From: Candidatus Thorarchaeota archaeon
GTDB taxonomy: Archaea; Asgardarchaeota; Thorarchaeia; Thorarchaeales; Thorarchaeaceae
Direction: 5' to 3'
DNA: 32,432 nucleotides
Assembly: GCA_004376265.1 (NCBI GenBank)
Contig: SOKL01000334.1
Span: 1 to 32,432 of the forward strand
Both the position numbers and the translations under genes were made by a program. Positions 1 to 8,253 of this stretch are shown one piece after another; the stretch's first letter is position 1, and every line of letters begins with the position of its first letter. Under the pieces are notes generated by a model, which worked only from the letters and a program-made list of their open reading frames with translations, was not told the DNA's origin and made no database searches.

Positions 1-2
1 CT

Positions 3-1253
3 ATGCGGGGTCTTCATAACGATTTCGAGCCGTATCGCCAAGTGGAAAGCCGCCTAACTCAATTGGAAACAATCGGGCACAGTATAAACAAAGTGGAACT
101 CATTGTGATGGGTGGTGATTGGTGCTCAAAACCGCACGAGTATCAAGAATTCTTCGTCAAAGGATGTCTTGATGCTATGAACAGATCAATCAGTGATACT
201 TTGGAAGGAGCGAAGAAGCTCAATGAATCAACCAGAATTCGTAATGTGGGACTAACATTTGAAACCCGTCCTGATTGGATTACTCAAGAGAACGTTGACA
301 ACATGCTTGATTTAGGTGCTACAAGGGTCGAGATAGGTGTTCAGACACTGTCTGACGAAGTCCTTGAGAAAGTCGAGAGAGGTCATGGTGTCACTGAAAC
401 TGCACAAGCATCAAAGATGCTACGCGATAGTGGTCTCAAGGTTTGTTATCATATCATGCCAGGTCTTCCTGGAACAACAGTTGAGAGTGATCTGGCGACC
501 TTCAACCTGTTATTCTCAGATGAACGATTTCATCCAGACATGCTGAAGATATATCCAACAATCGTAGTGAAAAACACGAAACTTTATGACTGGTGGGTAG
601 CAGGTGAATATAGTCCTTATACGACAGACCAAGTCGTATCACTAGTTTCTGAGGCAGTCAGCAGAATTCCCGAATATGTCAGAATTCAACGAATACAGAG
701 AGACATTCCCCTTCATCAGATCGAGGCTGGTCTCGATAAGGGTCATCTCCGAGAACTTGTTCACAAGAAAATGCTCACAGATGGTTTGAGAAATCCAACA
801 ATCAGATTCAGAGAGATTGGCCATTTTAATATGAGGTCTTCACAGAAAGTAGATTTCAGTGCAATCCAACCTGTCCGTCGAAACTACACAGCATCTGGCG
901 GAAAAGAGGTCTTCTTGTCTTTCGAGATACCTGATCTTGATGTCATTTTTGCATTCCTGCGTCTTAGACTGCCCAGTGGTGAGGCTCACAGAACAGAGAT
1001 ACACGAGAAACCATGTTCATTGATTCGAGAATTGAGAGTCTATGGTCCTGTTGTTGAAATCGGTGACAGAAACCCTCAAGCGTGGCAACATCTCGGTCTC
1101 GGAGAAAAATTACTAGTAACTGCTGAACAGATCAGTCAAGATGAGTTTGGTGTAGACCGCATACTGGTCAACAGTGGAATTGGTGTGAAAGAGTACTACC
1201 GAAATCTTGGATTCAGTGACCTTGGTCCTTTCCTCTCAAAGAACCTAAGATAA
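3..1253 (+). CDS. elp3: Elp3 tRNA U34 carboxymethylation enzyme, 5'-truncated by the window edge
   Basis: This is the C-terminal part of Elp3, the radical-SAM/acetyltransferase enzyme that builds the cm5U34 side chain at the tRNA wobble position using acetyl-CoA. The frame is open to the window edge, so the ATG at base 3 is probably internal, and the CxxxCxxC iron-sulfur motif lies outside. Visible family blocks are the MGG segment followed by P-x-E-Y-x-x-F-F, the LTFETRPDW block, EIGVQT, KIYPTIVV and the RIQRDIP stretch. Near the C-terminus the acetyl-CoA loop (QHLGLGEKL) and the GVKEYYRNLGF block show an intact GNAT domain, ending as Elp3 usually does. The next gene starts about 100 bases downstream from its own promoter. 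Identification is strong from motif order alone. Confidence 0.95.
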   Translation: MRGLHNDFEPYRQVESRLTQLETIGHSINKVELIVMGGDWCSKPHEYQEFFVKGCLDAMNRSISDTLEGAKKLNESTRIRNVGLTFETRPDWITQENVDNMLDLGATRVEIGVQTLSDEVLEKVERGHGVTETAQASKMLRDSGLKVCYHIMPGLPGTTVESDLATFNLLFSDERFHPDMLKIYPTIVVKNTKLYDWWVAGEYSPYTTDQVVSLVSEAVSRIPEYVRIQRIQRDIPLHQIEAGLDKGHLRELVHKKMLTDGLRNPTIRFREIGHFNMRSSQKVDFSAIQPVRRNYTASGGKEVFLSFEIPDLDVIFAFLRLRLPSGEAHRTEIHEKPCSLIRELRVYGPVVEIGDRNPQAWQHLGLGEKLLVTAEQISQDEFGVDRILVNSGIGVKEYYRNLGFSDLGPFLSKNLR

Positions 1254-1321
1254 CATACTAAGAACTTTCTAGATTCTGGGAAAAACGGAACTATACTCAA
1301 CATCTTGGGTTTAGGTAAGAA

Positions 1322-1329
1322 TTAATATT
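1322..1329 (+). promoter_or_regulatory. TATA box of the thiolase gene
   Basis: The octamer TTAATATT is centred 26 bases upstream of the ATG at 1352. This is the archaeal TATA-to-start spacing, so transcription should begin at or next to the start codon. An upstream in-frame TTG at 1328 lies inside this box and so cannot be the translation start. Confidence 0.6.
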
Positions 1330-1351
1330 GTGGAATCTCACAAAACTGAGT

Positions 1352-2623
1352 ATGAATGAAGTGTGGTTGGTTGATTACGCGCGTACCCCATTCTCACGAT
1401 CCCGTCCTCAAAAACCTGAAACCGATGTGTTCGGTGAGATTAGGGGAGATGAACTCCTATCCCGTCTACTCCTGAAATTTTTCGATGGGTCACTTTCAGA
1501 CAAAGGAATCGAGAAAAAGGACATCGATGAACTCACTGTCGGTGTGGCCTCAGGTGTCCTTGAGAACTGGACCTATGGAGGAAAAATACCCGCATTCCTA
1601 TCTGGATTTCCGCATCATGTACCTTCTGTCTTCATCGACCGTCAATGTGGATCTGCAGGTTCAGGCATGCATATTGGTATCATGGAGATCATGACGGGGT
1701 TCAGTACAACCGTTCTGTCAACAGGTTTTGAGCATATGACTCGAGTGAGGGGACAAGGTGTCGAACCAAACCTATCCATGGCTGACGAAGCTTCGGAGTT
1801 TTACAGACCTGACATGGATGTCGCTACGGTACTCAACATGTTGCAGACTGCTCAGAAATTATACGAGGAGGAGGTTCCCACCTTTACCAAGGAGGATATG
1901 GACAAATTTGGTGTGAGGAGTCATAATTTGACCATAAAAAATCAGGAGAGTGGATGGTTCAAAGGTGAAATCATACCAATACAGGGACATACACCAGGTA
2001 ATATTGATGAACCCATGATGGTGGACAATGATATGAGTGCCCGACCTTCAACACTTGAGAAAGTTTCAACTCTGCCAAGAGTATCAACACCATTCTATCT
2101 TGAGAAAAATGGGGGGAAAGAGGGGTATATCAAACGAGAGGGGACAGATGAGGGAGTGATTACACCGGGTAATGCATCACCTCTAAATGCAGGTGCCACT
2201 GCTGCTGTTTTAATGGAGGCAAAGGAAGCAGAAAAAAGAGGTGTGGAACCCATGGCACGAATTGTTTCCATGGGGTGGGCTGGAGTTGATCCTACTGTCA
2301 TGGGTCGAGGTCCTGTACCTGCTACAGTCAAGGCTCTCAAGCATTCAGGATTAAGCGCTGAGGATATTGACTTCTGGGAGATAAATGAGGCTTTCAGTAT
2401 TGTCCCCCTCAACTGTATGGATAAACTGAATATCCCCGAGGAGAAGGTGAATGTCATGGGGGGATCGATTGCCATCGGACATCCTCTGGGTTCAACCATG
2501 GTTAGGTTAACCGGGACGCTGGCAAGAATTCTCAAAGACAAAAAGGCAAAATATGGCGTCGCTAATGCCTGCATTGGTGGTGGACAGGGAGTTGCGACCA
2601 TTATTGAGAACTTAGACGCATAG
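1352..2623 (+). CDS. Thiolase (acetyl-CoA C-acyltransferase)
   Basis: Thiolases condense or cleave acyl-CoA and acetyl-CoA. The nucleophilic cysteine sits in DRQCGSAGSG near residue 99. The catalytic histidine blocks follow in order: WEINEAFS, then GGSIAIGHPLGS. The C-terminal cysteine is in NACIGGGQG. The 423-residue length is normal for a complete degradative or biosynthetic thiolase. The ATG at 1352 was chosen because a TATA box ends inside the preceding in-frame TTG, giving a leaderless start. The protein could work in beta-oxidation, or in acetoacetyl-CoA formation for mevalonate or hydroxyacyl-CoA metabolism. The archaeal partner genes (HMG-CoA synthase, DUF35 protein) are not adjacent, so the pathway is not decided. 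The following gene begins one base after its TAG stop. Confidence 0.93.
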   Translation: MNEVWLVDYARTPFSRSRPQKPETDVFGEIRGDELLSRLLLKFFDGSLSDKGIEKKDIDELTVGVASGVLENWTYGGKIPAFLSGFPHHVPSVFIDRQCGSAGSGMHIGIMEIMTGFSTTVLSTGFEHMTRVRGQGVEPNLSMADEASEFYRPDMDVATVLNMLQTAQKLYEEEVPTFTKEDMDKFGVRSHNLTIKNQESGWFKGEIIPIQGHTPGNIDEPMMVDNDMSARPSTLEKVSTLPRVSTPFYLEKNGGKEGYIKREGTDEGVITPGNASPLNAGATAAVLMEAKEAEKRGVEPMARIVSMGWAGVDPTVMGRGPVPATVKALKHSGLSAEDIDFWEINEAFSIVPLNCMDKLNIPEEKVNVMGGSIAIGHPLGSTMVRLTGTLARILKDKKAKYGVANACIGGGQGVATIIENLDA

Positions 2624-2624
2624 G

Positions 2625-3242
2625 GTGGTTTTCATAAATCTATTCCATCTTCTAGCTATCTGTGGAATGCTCAGTCCAATCATTTACACAGTGATGTGGA
2701 TTCTAGGAGGGATCTTGGACTCAGATTATAGTCACATTCGTGATGACGTTAGTACCCTTATTGCAGTTGATGCTCCAAGCAAGAAACTCCTTGACAAGTT
2801 TATCATAACATCAAGTACTCTACTGTTGCTTTTCTATGTTGGACTACATTGGGGAATAAACAATGGAATAGGGTCAATCATTGGCCCCATCTTGTTCGTG
2901 ATCAGTGGACTCCTAGGAGTACTTGTCGCCATCTTCTTTCCGCTTGATGCGGGAGGTGAACTTGTGACCACAAGTGGGAAAATGCATCTCGTTCTGATTG
3001 CAATATCAGGGATATTGGCTACTGCAGGGATGGTTGTACTTTGGTTTAGTTTGGTATCAGATACAGTCTGGGGTGCATTCGCTACATTCTCACTGATTAC
3101 AGCAATTGTGTCTCTAGTTCTCGTAATTGCTACCTCTATAGCTGCTACGAGTAATCACCTAGGATTAGTCGAACGATTTATGGTCAGCACCTACCAAGTC
3201 TACTACTTTGTTCTAGCATTGATGGTGTTTCTGACAAATTAG
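2625..3242 (+). CDS. DUF998 family integral membrane protein
   Basis: This 205-residue protein has about six hydrophobic segments. It carries the DUF998 pattern: a first transmembrane helix, then a loop with DYSHIRDDVSTL, and later FPLDAGGE between helices (this family often has a Pro-Cys/Leu-Asp motif here). Its biochemical function is unknown. The start is a GTG one base after the thiolase stop, so the two genes are probably co-transcribed and translationally coupled. No Shine-Dalgarno sequence is obvious. An internal ATG about 15 codons downstream is possible but would remove most of the first helix. Confidence 0.75.
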   Translation: MVFINLFHLLAICGMLSPIIYTVMWILGGILDSDYSHIRDDVSTLIAVDAPSKKLLDKFIITSSTLLLLFYVGLHWGINNGIGSIIGPILFVISGLLGVLVAIFFPLDAGGELVTTSGKMHLVLIAISGILATAGMVVLWFSLVSDTVWGAFATFSLITAIVSLVLVIATSIAATSNHLGLVERFMVSTYQVYYFVLALMVFLTN

Positions 3243-3251
3243 AGGCAGAAA

Positions 3252-4535
3252 TTATAATTCAGGAACGCCCTCTCCTGAATAATCAAGCCATTTCTCCATC
3301 CTTGATCGAGATTCCTTTCCAAGCTTTTTCTGTATCAAGTCGAGAAATGATTCTGATGTTATCGACTCGTTCTGGGTGCAAATCCTAGCAAATTCCCCGA
3401 TAGTTTTCCTGAACTTTGTAATTCCAACAGATTCTGCAACGTCATTAAGTAGCAAAAATCCACGAAAATAGAAAGCCGCATAGGATTCATCTTGTTCACG
3501 AACAAGGTTTCTGATTGCTGGCAAATCCCCTGCTTTCTCAAGACGTTCATTGGTTTTTGTTATCCGTGATGATAGAAAGTCATCGTTGACATAATCATCG
3601 ATAATGTATATTGAACAGAATTCAGCTAATGCCTCGTCGACCCAATTATCATAAGTCAGGGGGGATGCTTTACAAAACCAGTCATGACATATCTCATGAC
3701 TCATCGCTTGAAGAACTGCATTATGTAGATTCGATTCAGTTGGATAGCCCCCACCCACAACCACCATCCCTGCTCGGTTGTAAGCACCTCCCAGTTGTCG
3801 AGGTGTTATCACGAACCTAAGAGGTGCCTCTGTACCTCGGGGACCAAGCCAGTTCTCTAGCATACCCCTGATTTTGTGAATATGCTTGTCAAACATCTTC
3901 TGAGAGGAAACCATTCTCTTGGTCCCCCAGAAAAAGCTCTCTGGGTCAATATGAGCATCCCTGAGCGGCATCCCTATCAAGGTGATATCATTCACTTGTC
4001 GTTCTTGATTCCAAGTCCATACAGATGTCTTATCAAATACCTCCGAACTTGAATTCTCTCCATTTGCTTCCCAAGTCCAATTAGGTGGACCTTCCAAAGT
4101 GATATGAAATTTCATGTATGCTGTCATAGTGAGAGGCACAGGATACCAAGCACTATAGCAAGCGAGCTCTACAAAATCACTCTTGATGTACCCCATGGTT
4201 GGTTTCTTTGAACCCTTTTTGGGAGGATGTATCTGCCCACCGTATTCGAAATCAATAACGATCGGTTCCTGTTTGATTCCATCTTTTTCTACAGTCGCTT
4301 CCAATCCCCATAATTCACCATTGTAGAATCCTGGTACTTTTCTCTCATCAGTTCTTTGCAAGTTCACAGGAAGAATCTCGTCTGCAATTCGTTGTGAAAC
4401 ATTCTTCCATTTCAATCCTCGATTCAGCACGAATAAAAACTTCGTTTCTGGTACTGAAATGATGGCTGTTCCTCTAACTCTAAGCCTTCCTTCTTGTGGA
4501 ATAATCTTACAGCTGAGGTCGTACTGAACTGACAT
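3252..4535 (-). CDS. M1-like zinc metallopeptidase (gluzincin)
   Basis: The 427-residue protein has HEICH at residues 280-284 and a downstream Glu in NWVDEALAEF (about residue 301). This matches the HExxH...WxxE zinc site of M1/gluzincin peptidases, with the third ligand two residues nearer than in classic M1 enzymes. The N-terminal 200 residues are beta-rich and resemble the M1 N-terminal domain. The aminopeptidase GxMEN substrate motif is replaced by a NRAGMVVVGGG stretch, so exopeptidase activity is unproven. No signal peptide is seen. The start is supported by GGTGA 8 bases upstream of the ATG. It lies downstream of the nitroreductase gene on the same strand with a gap of about 65 bases and may share a transcript. 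Confidence 0.8.
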   Translation of the reverse strand: MSVQYDLSCKIIPQEGRLRVRGTAIISVPETKFLFVLNRGLKWKNVSQRIADEILPVNLQRTDERKVPGFYNGELWGLEATVEKDGIKQEPIVIDFEYGGQIHPPKKGSKKPTMGYIKSDFVELACYSAWYPVPLTMTAYMKFHITLEGPPNWTWEANGENSSSEVFDKTSVWTWNQERQVNDITLIGMPLRDAHIDPESFFWGTKRMVSSQKMFDKHIHKIRGMLENWLGPRGTEAPLRFVITPRQLGGAYNRAGMVVVGGGYPTESNLHNAVLQAMSHEICHDWFCKASPLTYDNWVDEALAEFCSIYIIDDYVNDDFLSSRITKTNERLEKAGDLPAIRNLVREQDESYAAFYFRGFLLLNDVAESVGITKFRKTIGEFARICTQNESITSESFLDLIQKKLGKESRSRMEKWLDYSGEGVPEL

Positions 4536-4601
4536 TCTAAATCACCTGTTTTCGAAATCGTGTCAACCTTTTGAATAGATTGAATACTTCAAGATGGAGC
4601 T

Positions 4602-5381
4602 CTATTTTATTTTGTGAATTGCTACATCAGGGTAAACAAGAAATTTCCAATCACCACTCATACCCTCTACGCGCGCACCTAGTTCCAGGTGCAACATAGC
4701 AATTCCACAATCAAGTTTTCTTGAAACATTGAATCCCTCTCTTTTACTATTTGCAGAAACAGTAATCGCGTCACGGTCAATCTTGAATCTCCATGGTTGT
4801 CTGTTTGCAGCTGATGGAGCTATTCTCACTGCTTCTAGTGCAGTTCTGACCCACTTCTTATCATCCACATCTCCACTCAAAACGAGCTTATCGAGATTCT
4901 TACGTCTATACTGTTTCGAAGAAACGCCCACTCTGTCAGTTTCTTTCTTTGAATACCCAATGGGCGTAATTCCCAAAACGCGTTCACCATCTTTGAGACT
5001 GACCTGTTCCATGACAGGCTCACGACGATAAAATCCTCCCACCCAGCACGTATTCAGGCCAAGAGCAGTAGCTTCGAGAATGACCCCCTCGCCTAGATAT
5101 CCAGTGATAGTTTGAACATTTGGTGCGTCCATGTCACCAATGAATGCAATATAGTATGGTGTTTCTTTGACCTTATAGAATAACTCACCTACAGCACCTT
5201 TGAAAACGTCTTTTGAAGGATTCCTCACAAGGACAGCTCTTGCTCCTGAAAACGGTCTGAAATCGTTGCAGACTTTTTCAATTCTCGCAGTCACCTCATC
5301 ATCTGGAACTTCACCAGAATATCGTCTCTGTGAATGTCGAAGGAAAATGGCATCGTACCAAGATTTTACAGGAATTTCCAT
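4602..5381 (-). CDS. Nitroreductase-family flavoprotein
   Basis: The protein resembles the double-repeat nitroreductases (the TM1586-like group), which bind FMN and reduce nitro or related compounds with NAD(P)H. The N-terminal RHSQRRYSG block is the phosphate-binding Arg-Arg-x-Tyr motif. A central GYLGEGVILEATALGLNTCWVGG-like block and a C-terminal IAPSAANRQPWRF block are the other family hallmarks. The ATG at 5381 is favoured because a TATA-like sequence lies about 35 bases upstream. An in-frame GTG at 5402 would add seven residues. The physiological substrate is unknown. Confidence 0.85.
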   Translation of the reverse strand: MEIPVKSWYDAIFLRHSQRRYSGEVPDDEVTARIEKVCNDFRPFSGARAVLVRNPSKDVFKGAVGELFYKVKETPYYIAFIGDMDAPNVQTITGYLGEGVILEATALGLNTCWVGGFYRREPVMEQVSLKDGERVLGITPIGYSKKETDRVGVSSKQYRRKNLDKLVLSGDVDDKKWVRTALEAVRIAPSAANRQPWRFKIDRDAITVSANSKREGFNVSRKLDCGIAMLHLELGARVEGMSGDWKFLVYPDVAIHKIK

Positions 5382-5446
5382 TGTAACCAAATAGATGTTC
5401 ACATCGATGACACATTAGTACATTCCGTAGCGGCAAAATGAAATGG

Positions 5447-5531
5447 CGCCGAGGACGAGATTTGAACTCGCGCTTCACGAAGAAACTGGTTTTCAAGACC
5501 AGCGCCGTAATCCGGGCTTGGCTACCTCGGC
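5447..5531 (-). tRNA. tRNA-Ser, anticodon UGA
   Basis: An 85-base cloverleaf is complete. The acceptor arms GCCGAGG and CCTCGGC pair over seven bases. The D arm has a GCC/GGC stem. The anticodon stem CTGGT/ACCAG encloses CTTGAAA, with anticodon TGA at loop positions 34-36. A class II variable arm contains CTTC/GAAG, followed by a T arm with TTCAAAT. The discriminator is G, as in serine tRNAs, and the 3' CCA is encoded (complement at 5444-5446). No intron is present. A TATA-like octamer at 5556-5563 sits about 28 bases upstream of the 5' end. Confidence 0.95.
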
Positions 5532-5555
5532 TCAGCATGCCTCCGTTGGAAATGC

Positions 5556-5563
5556 CTTTTAAG
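5556..5563 (-). promoter_or_regulatory. TATA box of tRNA-Ser
   Basis: On the minus strand the sequence reads CTTAAAAG, centred about 28 bases upstream of the tRNA 5' end. This is the expected archaeal promoter spacing for transcription starting at or near the mature tRNA end. Confidence 0.55.
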
Positions 5564-5601
5564 CTTCTTGTCGTGGTTGGTTGAGAAGGTGAACTAAATC
5601 C

Positions 5602-6033
5602 TTGGATCGCGGTTTCACATTTCACGACCATCCGGCAGATATCACGATTGAATGCTGGGCACCAAGTCTGATTAAGGCATTCGCAGAGGCTGCAAAAGCA
5701 ACATTTGAAGTGATTCTTGATACATCCTCAGTAAAACCACAAGAATAGCTAGAAGTTACTGGCAAGGTTACTGATCTTGAAGAGCTCCTAGTGGAATGGA
5801 TTGGTGAACTGATAGCGCTAATCGACATAAAAGACCAATTCTACTCAAAATTCGAAGTAGAAACTATTGAAAAGACAACAGACGGTTATTTACTCAAGGC
5901 AATTGTCTGGGGTGAAACCATAAATCATGAACAACATGACACCAGAACTGAAGTCAAGGCCATGACATATGCTGATATGAAAATAGACCAGAAACCAGAT
6001 AGAACCACATTATGGTTCACTGTAGATCTCTAG
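5602..6033 (+). pseudogene. Archease, interrupted by an in-frame amber codon at 5746-5748
   Basis: Archease activates the RtcB RNA ligase used in tRNA splicing. Reading from the TTG at 5602 (AAGGTGA lies 9 bases upstream) gives 143 codons, the normal archease length. The N-terminal FHDHPADITI block corresponds to the family's DHTADI. The second half carries DLEELLVEWIGELIAL, YSKFEVE, a GYLLKAIVWGE block and EVKAMTYADM, all typical. A single TAG at codon 49 (between KPQE and LEVTGK) splits the frame. The position is normally Lys, Glu or Gln, so one substitution from AAG, GAG or CAG explains it. Both halves are otherwise well conserved, pointing to a recent nonsense mutation, a sequence error or readthrough. 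If only the downstream part is translated, it could begin at the GTG at 5791. Confidence 0.85.
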
Positions 6034-6044
6034 GAGGACATGAG

Positions 6045-6902
6045 GTGACTCTGAAGGTTGCAATTCCTGACACTGCATTGACTGATTGTTCGGATTTACG
6101 TCAAAAAACTGTGAAAGCTGGGTCTATAGCCCGAGCGCTTGCAGTGTTTCGTGTTGATACTGTGTATATCTATTACACTGGGACATTAGCTGCAAGTAAG
6201 AAAAGAGATGCAGACTTACTGACAAAGCTGCTTAGGTTCATGGATACACCACAGTATCTTCGAAAGAGAATCTTCCCCAAATCTCCATCTCTCAAGTATG
6301 CAGGTATTCTTCCTCCACTGAGGACTAGGAGCCACCCCTTAGAGAGCACTAAATCGAAGTTACAAGAGGGAGTTGTGAGATGGGGTGTGCAAATTCGGTC
6401 TGGCAAGGTTGACCTAGGTCTTGACAGACCCATTAATTATTCCAAGACCATCAGTGAACGTGACCCAACGTTATTCCGGGTAAAGAAGATTTTACCCCAA
6501 ATCGCCCTTGAGATTATCGATCGAGAGGACGTAGAAGAGTACTGGGGATTTGCGGTCGAACGAGTACGAGAACTCAGTAGTCTGCTTGAGGAGGCAGAGG
6601 ACGACACTAGAATCGGTTTCTCAAGGAAAGCACCCCCGTTCCACAGACTTGAAGCTGACCTGAAATCAACTGTTGCAGCAACACAGTCAGTACTAGCAAT
6701 TTTCGGTGGTCCAGGTCATGGTATCCTCGATGTTTTCCAAGAAGAGAGAGAAACCGTCAAGTCAAACATTGATTTCTGGGTGAATACAATTTCCGACCAA
6801 GGTACCGAAACCGTACGTCTTGATGAGGCACTGTTAGTAAGCCTTGGCGTGCTGAATGTTTCACTTGGTCCTATGGTCGCTAAACCTGGTTTTCATGAAT
6901 GA
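6045..6902 (+). CDS. SPOUT-class RNA methyltransferase (archaeal DUF171/C9orf114-like, putative RNA uridine N3-methyltransferase)
   Basis: The 285-residue protein matches the archaeal SPOUT methyltransferase family usually encoded just before rpl3. It has an N-terminal Rossmann-like start (LKVAIPDTAL), an inserted OB-like segment with PPLRTRSHPL, and a C-terminal knot region with SVLAIFGGPGHGILDVF, where the glycine-rich loop would bind S-adenosylmethionine. The likely substrate is rRNA, by analogy with family members; this is not shown by the sequence. The GTG start at 6045 was chosen because GGAGG at 6033-6037 lies 7 bases upstream, overlapping the archease stop. The two genes are therefore translationally linked and likely in one transcript. 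Confidence 0.85.
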   Translation: MTLKVAIPDTALTDCSDLRQKTVKAGSIARALAVFRVDTVYIYYTGTLAASKKRDADLLTKLLRFMDTPQYLRKRIFPKSPSLKYAGILPPLRTRSHPLESTKSKLQEGVVRWGVQIRSGKVDLGLDRPINYSKTISERDPTLFRVKKILPQIALEIIDREDVEEYWGFAVERVRELSSLLEEAEDDTRIGFSRKAPPFHRLEADLKSTVAATQSVLAIFGGPGHGILDVFQEERETVKSNIDFWVNTISDQGTETVRLDEALLVSLGVLNVSLGPMVAKPGFHE

Positions 6903-7229
6903 ATCTAACGAATACACGCATACATGACCATTATAGATGAAACCGTTTAGACGAACTAGAATATTCAGCGAGGTCATCTAGATGCAGTCCGAAAGGGTCA
7001 TGCGATTGCGCAAACAGAGCGACGGAGTATCTGAATCCCATTAGATAAACGAATTCAGTGACATCATGGACTGTCAATTTGTCTTTAAGGTTACAAACTT
7101 GGTCACTGGGCAAATCTTAAAAACATACTACGACTCGGCTCGCGATGTAGAAAGAATAGCCATGCGGCGACTATTCGATTGAAGATGATTTTGATGCCGC
7201 ATGGGCTGCAAAACTACAAGGTGACAATA
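6903..7229 (+). promoter_or_regulatory. Leader and promoter region of the ribosomal protein cluster
   Basis: No convincing gene lies in this 327-base stretch. It holds a TATA-like CTTAAAAAC at 7116-7124, which would start transcription near 7145 and give a leader of about 85 bases before rpl3. The leader contains a perfect 9-base inverted repeat (listed separately) and ends with AGGTGA 5 bases before the rpl3 ATG. A 60-codon minus-strand frame (6931-7113) has no recognisable motifs and starts with TTG. Confidence 0.5.
7160..7204 (+). promoter_or_regulatory. Stem-loop in the rpl3 leader
   Basis: CCATGCGGC (7160-7168) and GCCGCATGG (7196-7204) are perfect 9-base inverted repeats around a 27-base loop, ending 25 bases before the rpl3 start codon. 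The GC-rich stem would be stable in the transcript. A role as a ribosomal-protein binding site for autogenous control is plausible but inferred. The predicted transcription start lies just upstream. Confidence 0.55.
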
Positions 7230-8237
7230 ATGGCACATAGGAAGAAACATGCTCCCAGAAGAGGTAGTCTTGCCTACCTACCTCGAGGAAGAGCATCTAA
7301 ATTCGTACCTAGAATCAAGAATTGGCCTTCTTATGACGGTAGTTCCCCCAAGATACTTGGTTTCATCGGCTATAAAGCCGGTATGACACATGCGGTGGTG
7401 ACCGTCGACAATCCCGATAGCCCTTACCAGGGTCAGGAGACTGTGGTTCCAGTTACAATTATTGATACCCCACCAATTAGACCATTCTCAATTCGTGGTT
7501 ATAATGCCACACACTATGGTCTCAAACTAGTCACCGAGGTTCTTGCCGAAACACTCGCAGAGGACCTCCGGAAAGCAATACCTTTTCCCAAAGAATATGA
7601 CCATGAAGCCAAGATGAAAGAGTTCGAGGAAACACTCGACTCACTTGCCGAGATCCGGATGTTAATCCACACTCAGCCTAGACTTGCCGGAGTACCAAAG
7701 AAGAAACCTGACATAACAGAGTACAAAGTAGGCGCGCCTAGTGTCAAAGAAGCCTTTGAATACGCTCAAAGCATTCTTGGAACAGATATTCGTGTTGCAG
7801 ATATCCTCAATGAAGGAATTCTAATTGACAGCATTGCAGTGACCAAGGGTCATGGTTTTCAGGGCCCGGTGCGCAGGTGGGGAATACGAATTCTTCAGCA
7901 CAAGTCACGGAAGACAAAACGCGGTGTGGGATGTATAGGTCCATGGACCCCTTCCAACATCAGATATTCCGTTCCTAGAGCAGGACAAACGGGATTTCAT
8001 ACTCGAACCAGCTTCAATAACAAAGTCATGAAGATGGGCGAGCGTGGTGAGGAAATTACACCTTCCGGAGGGTTCGTGAACTACGGCGTGATTCGTGGCG
8101 ACTACATAATGCTTCATGGATCTATCCCTGGTACAGTAAAGAGACCAGTGCGATTCAGATTCGCCATTCGTCCTAAGAAGGGACACGTGGATACACCGAC
8201 CCCGGTGAGCTACATCAGCACATCCTCGAAGCAGTAA
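7230..8237 (+). CDS. rpl3: Large subunit ribosomal protein L3 (uL3)
   Basis: This 335-residue protein is archaeal L3, an early assembly protein reaching the peptidyl-transferase centre. The N-terminus AHRKKHAPRRGSLAYLPRGR and the IGYKAGMTH block are typical of archaeal/eukaryotic L3. Further on, TKGHGFQGPVRRWGI is the conserved loop near the catalytic centre, and a VPRAGQTGFHTRT block follows. The ATG at 7230 has AGGTGA 5 bases upstream. An in-frame ATG 17 codons earlier falls inside the leader stem-loop and would add a non-family extension. It is the first gene of rpl3-rpl4-rpl23. Confidence 0.97.
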   Translation: MAHRKKHAPRRGSLAYLPRGRASKFVPRIKNWPSYDGSSPKILGFIGYKAGMTHAVVTVDNPDSPYQGQETVVPVTIIDTPPIRPFSIRGYNATHYGLKLVTEVLAETLAEDLRKAIPFPKEYDHEAKMKEFEETLDSLAEIRMLIHTQPRLAGVPKKKPDITEYKVGAPSVKEAFEYAQSILGTDIRVADILNEGILIDSIAVTKGHGFQGPVRRWGIRILQHKSRKTKRGVGCIGPWTPSNIRYSVPRAGQTGFHTRTSFNNKVMKMGERGEEITPSGGFVNYGVIRGDYIMLHGSIPGTVKRPVRFRFAIRPKKGHVDTPTPVSYISTSSKQ

Positions 8238-8253
8238 TTGGAGATGATTATCT

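Noticed and set aside
2095-2601. Long minus-strand frame opposite the thiolase gene
   Set aside because: It is antisense to clearly conserved thiolase sequence, is proline-rich with no family features and has no promoter. It is a shadow frame.
5746-5748. Pyrrolysine or recoded amber codon in archease
   Set aside because: Many genes here end in TAG, archease has no known pyrrolysine, and no pyl genes are visible. A point mutation or sequence error is simpler.
6931-7113. 60-codon minus-strand frame in the rpl3 leader region
   Set aside because: It starts with TTG, has no ribosome-binding site, shows no recognisable motif and lies opposite the ribosomal promoter.
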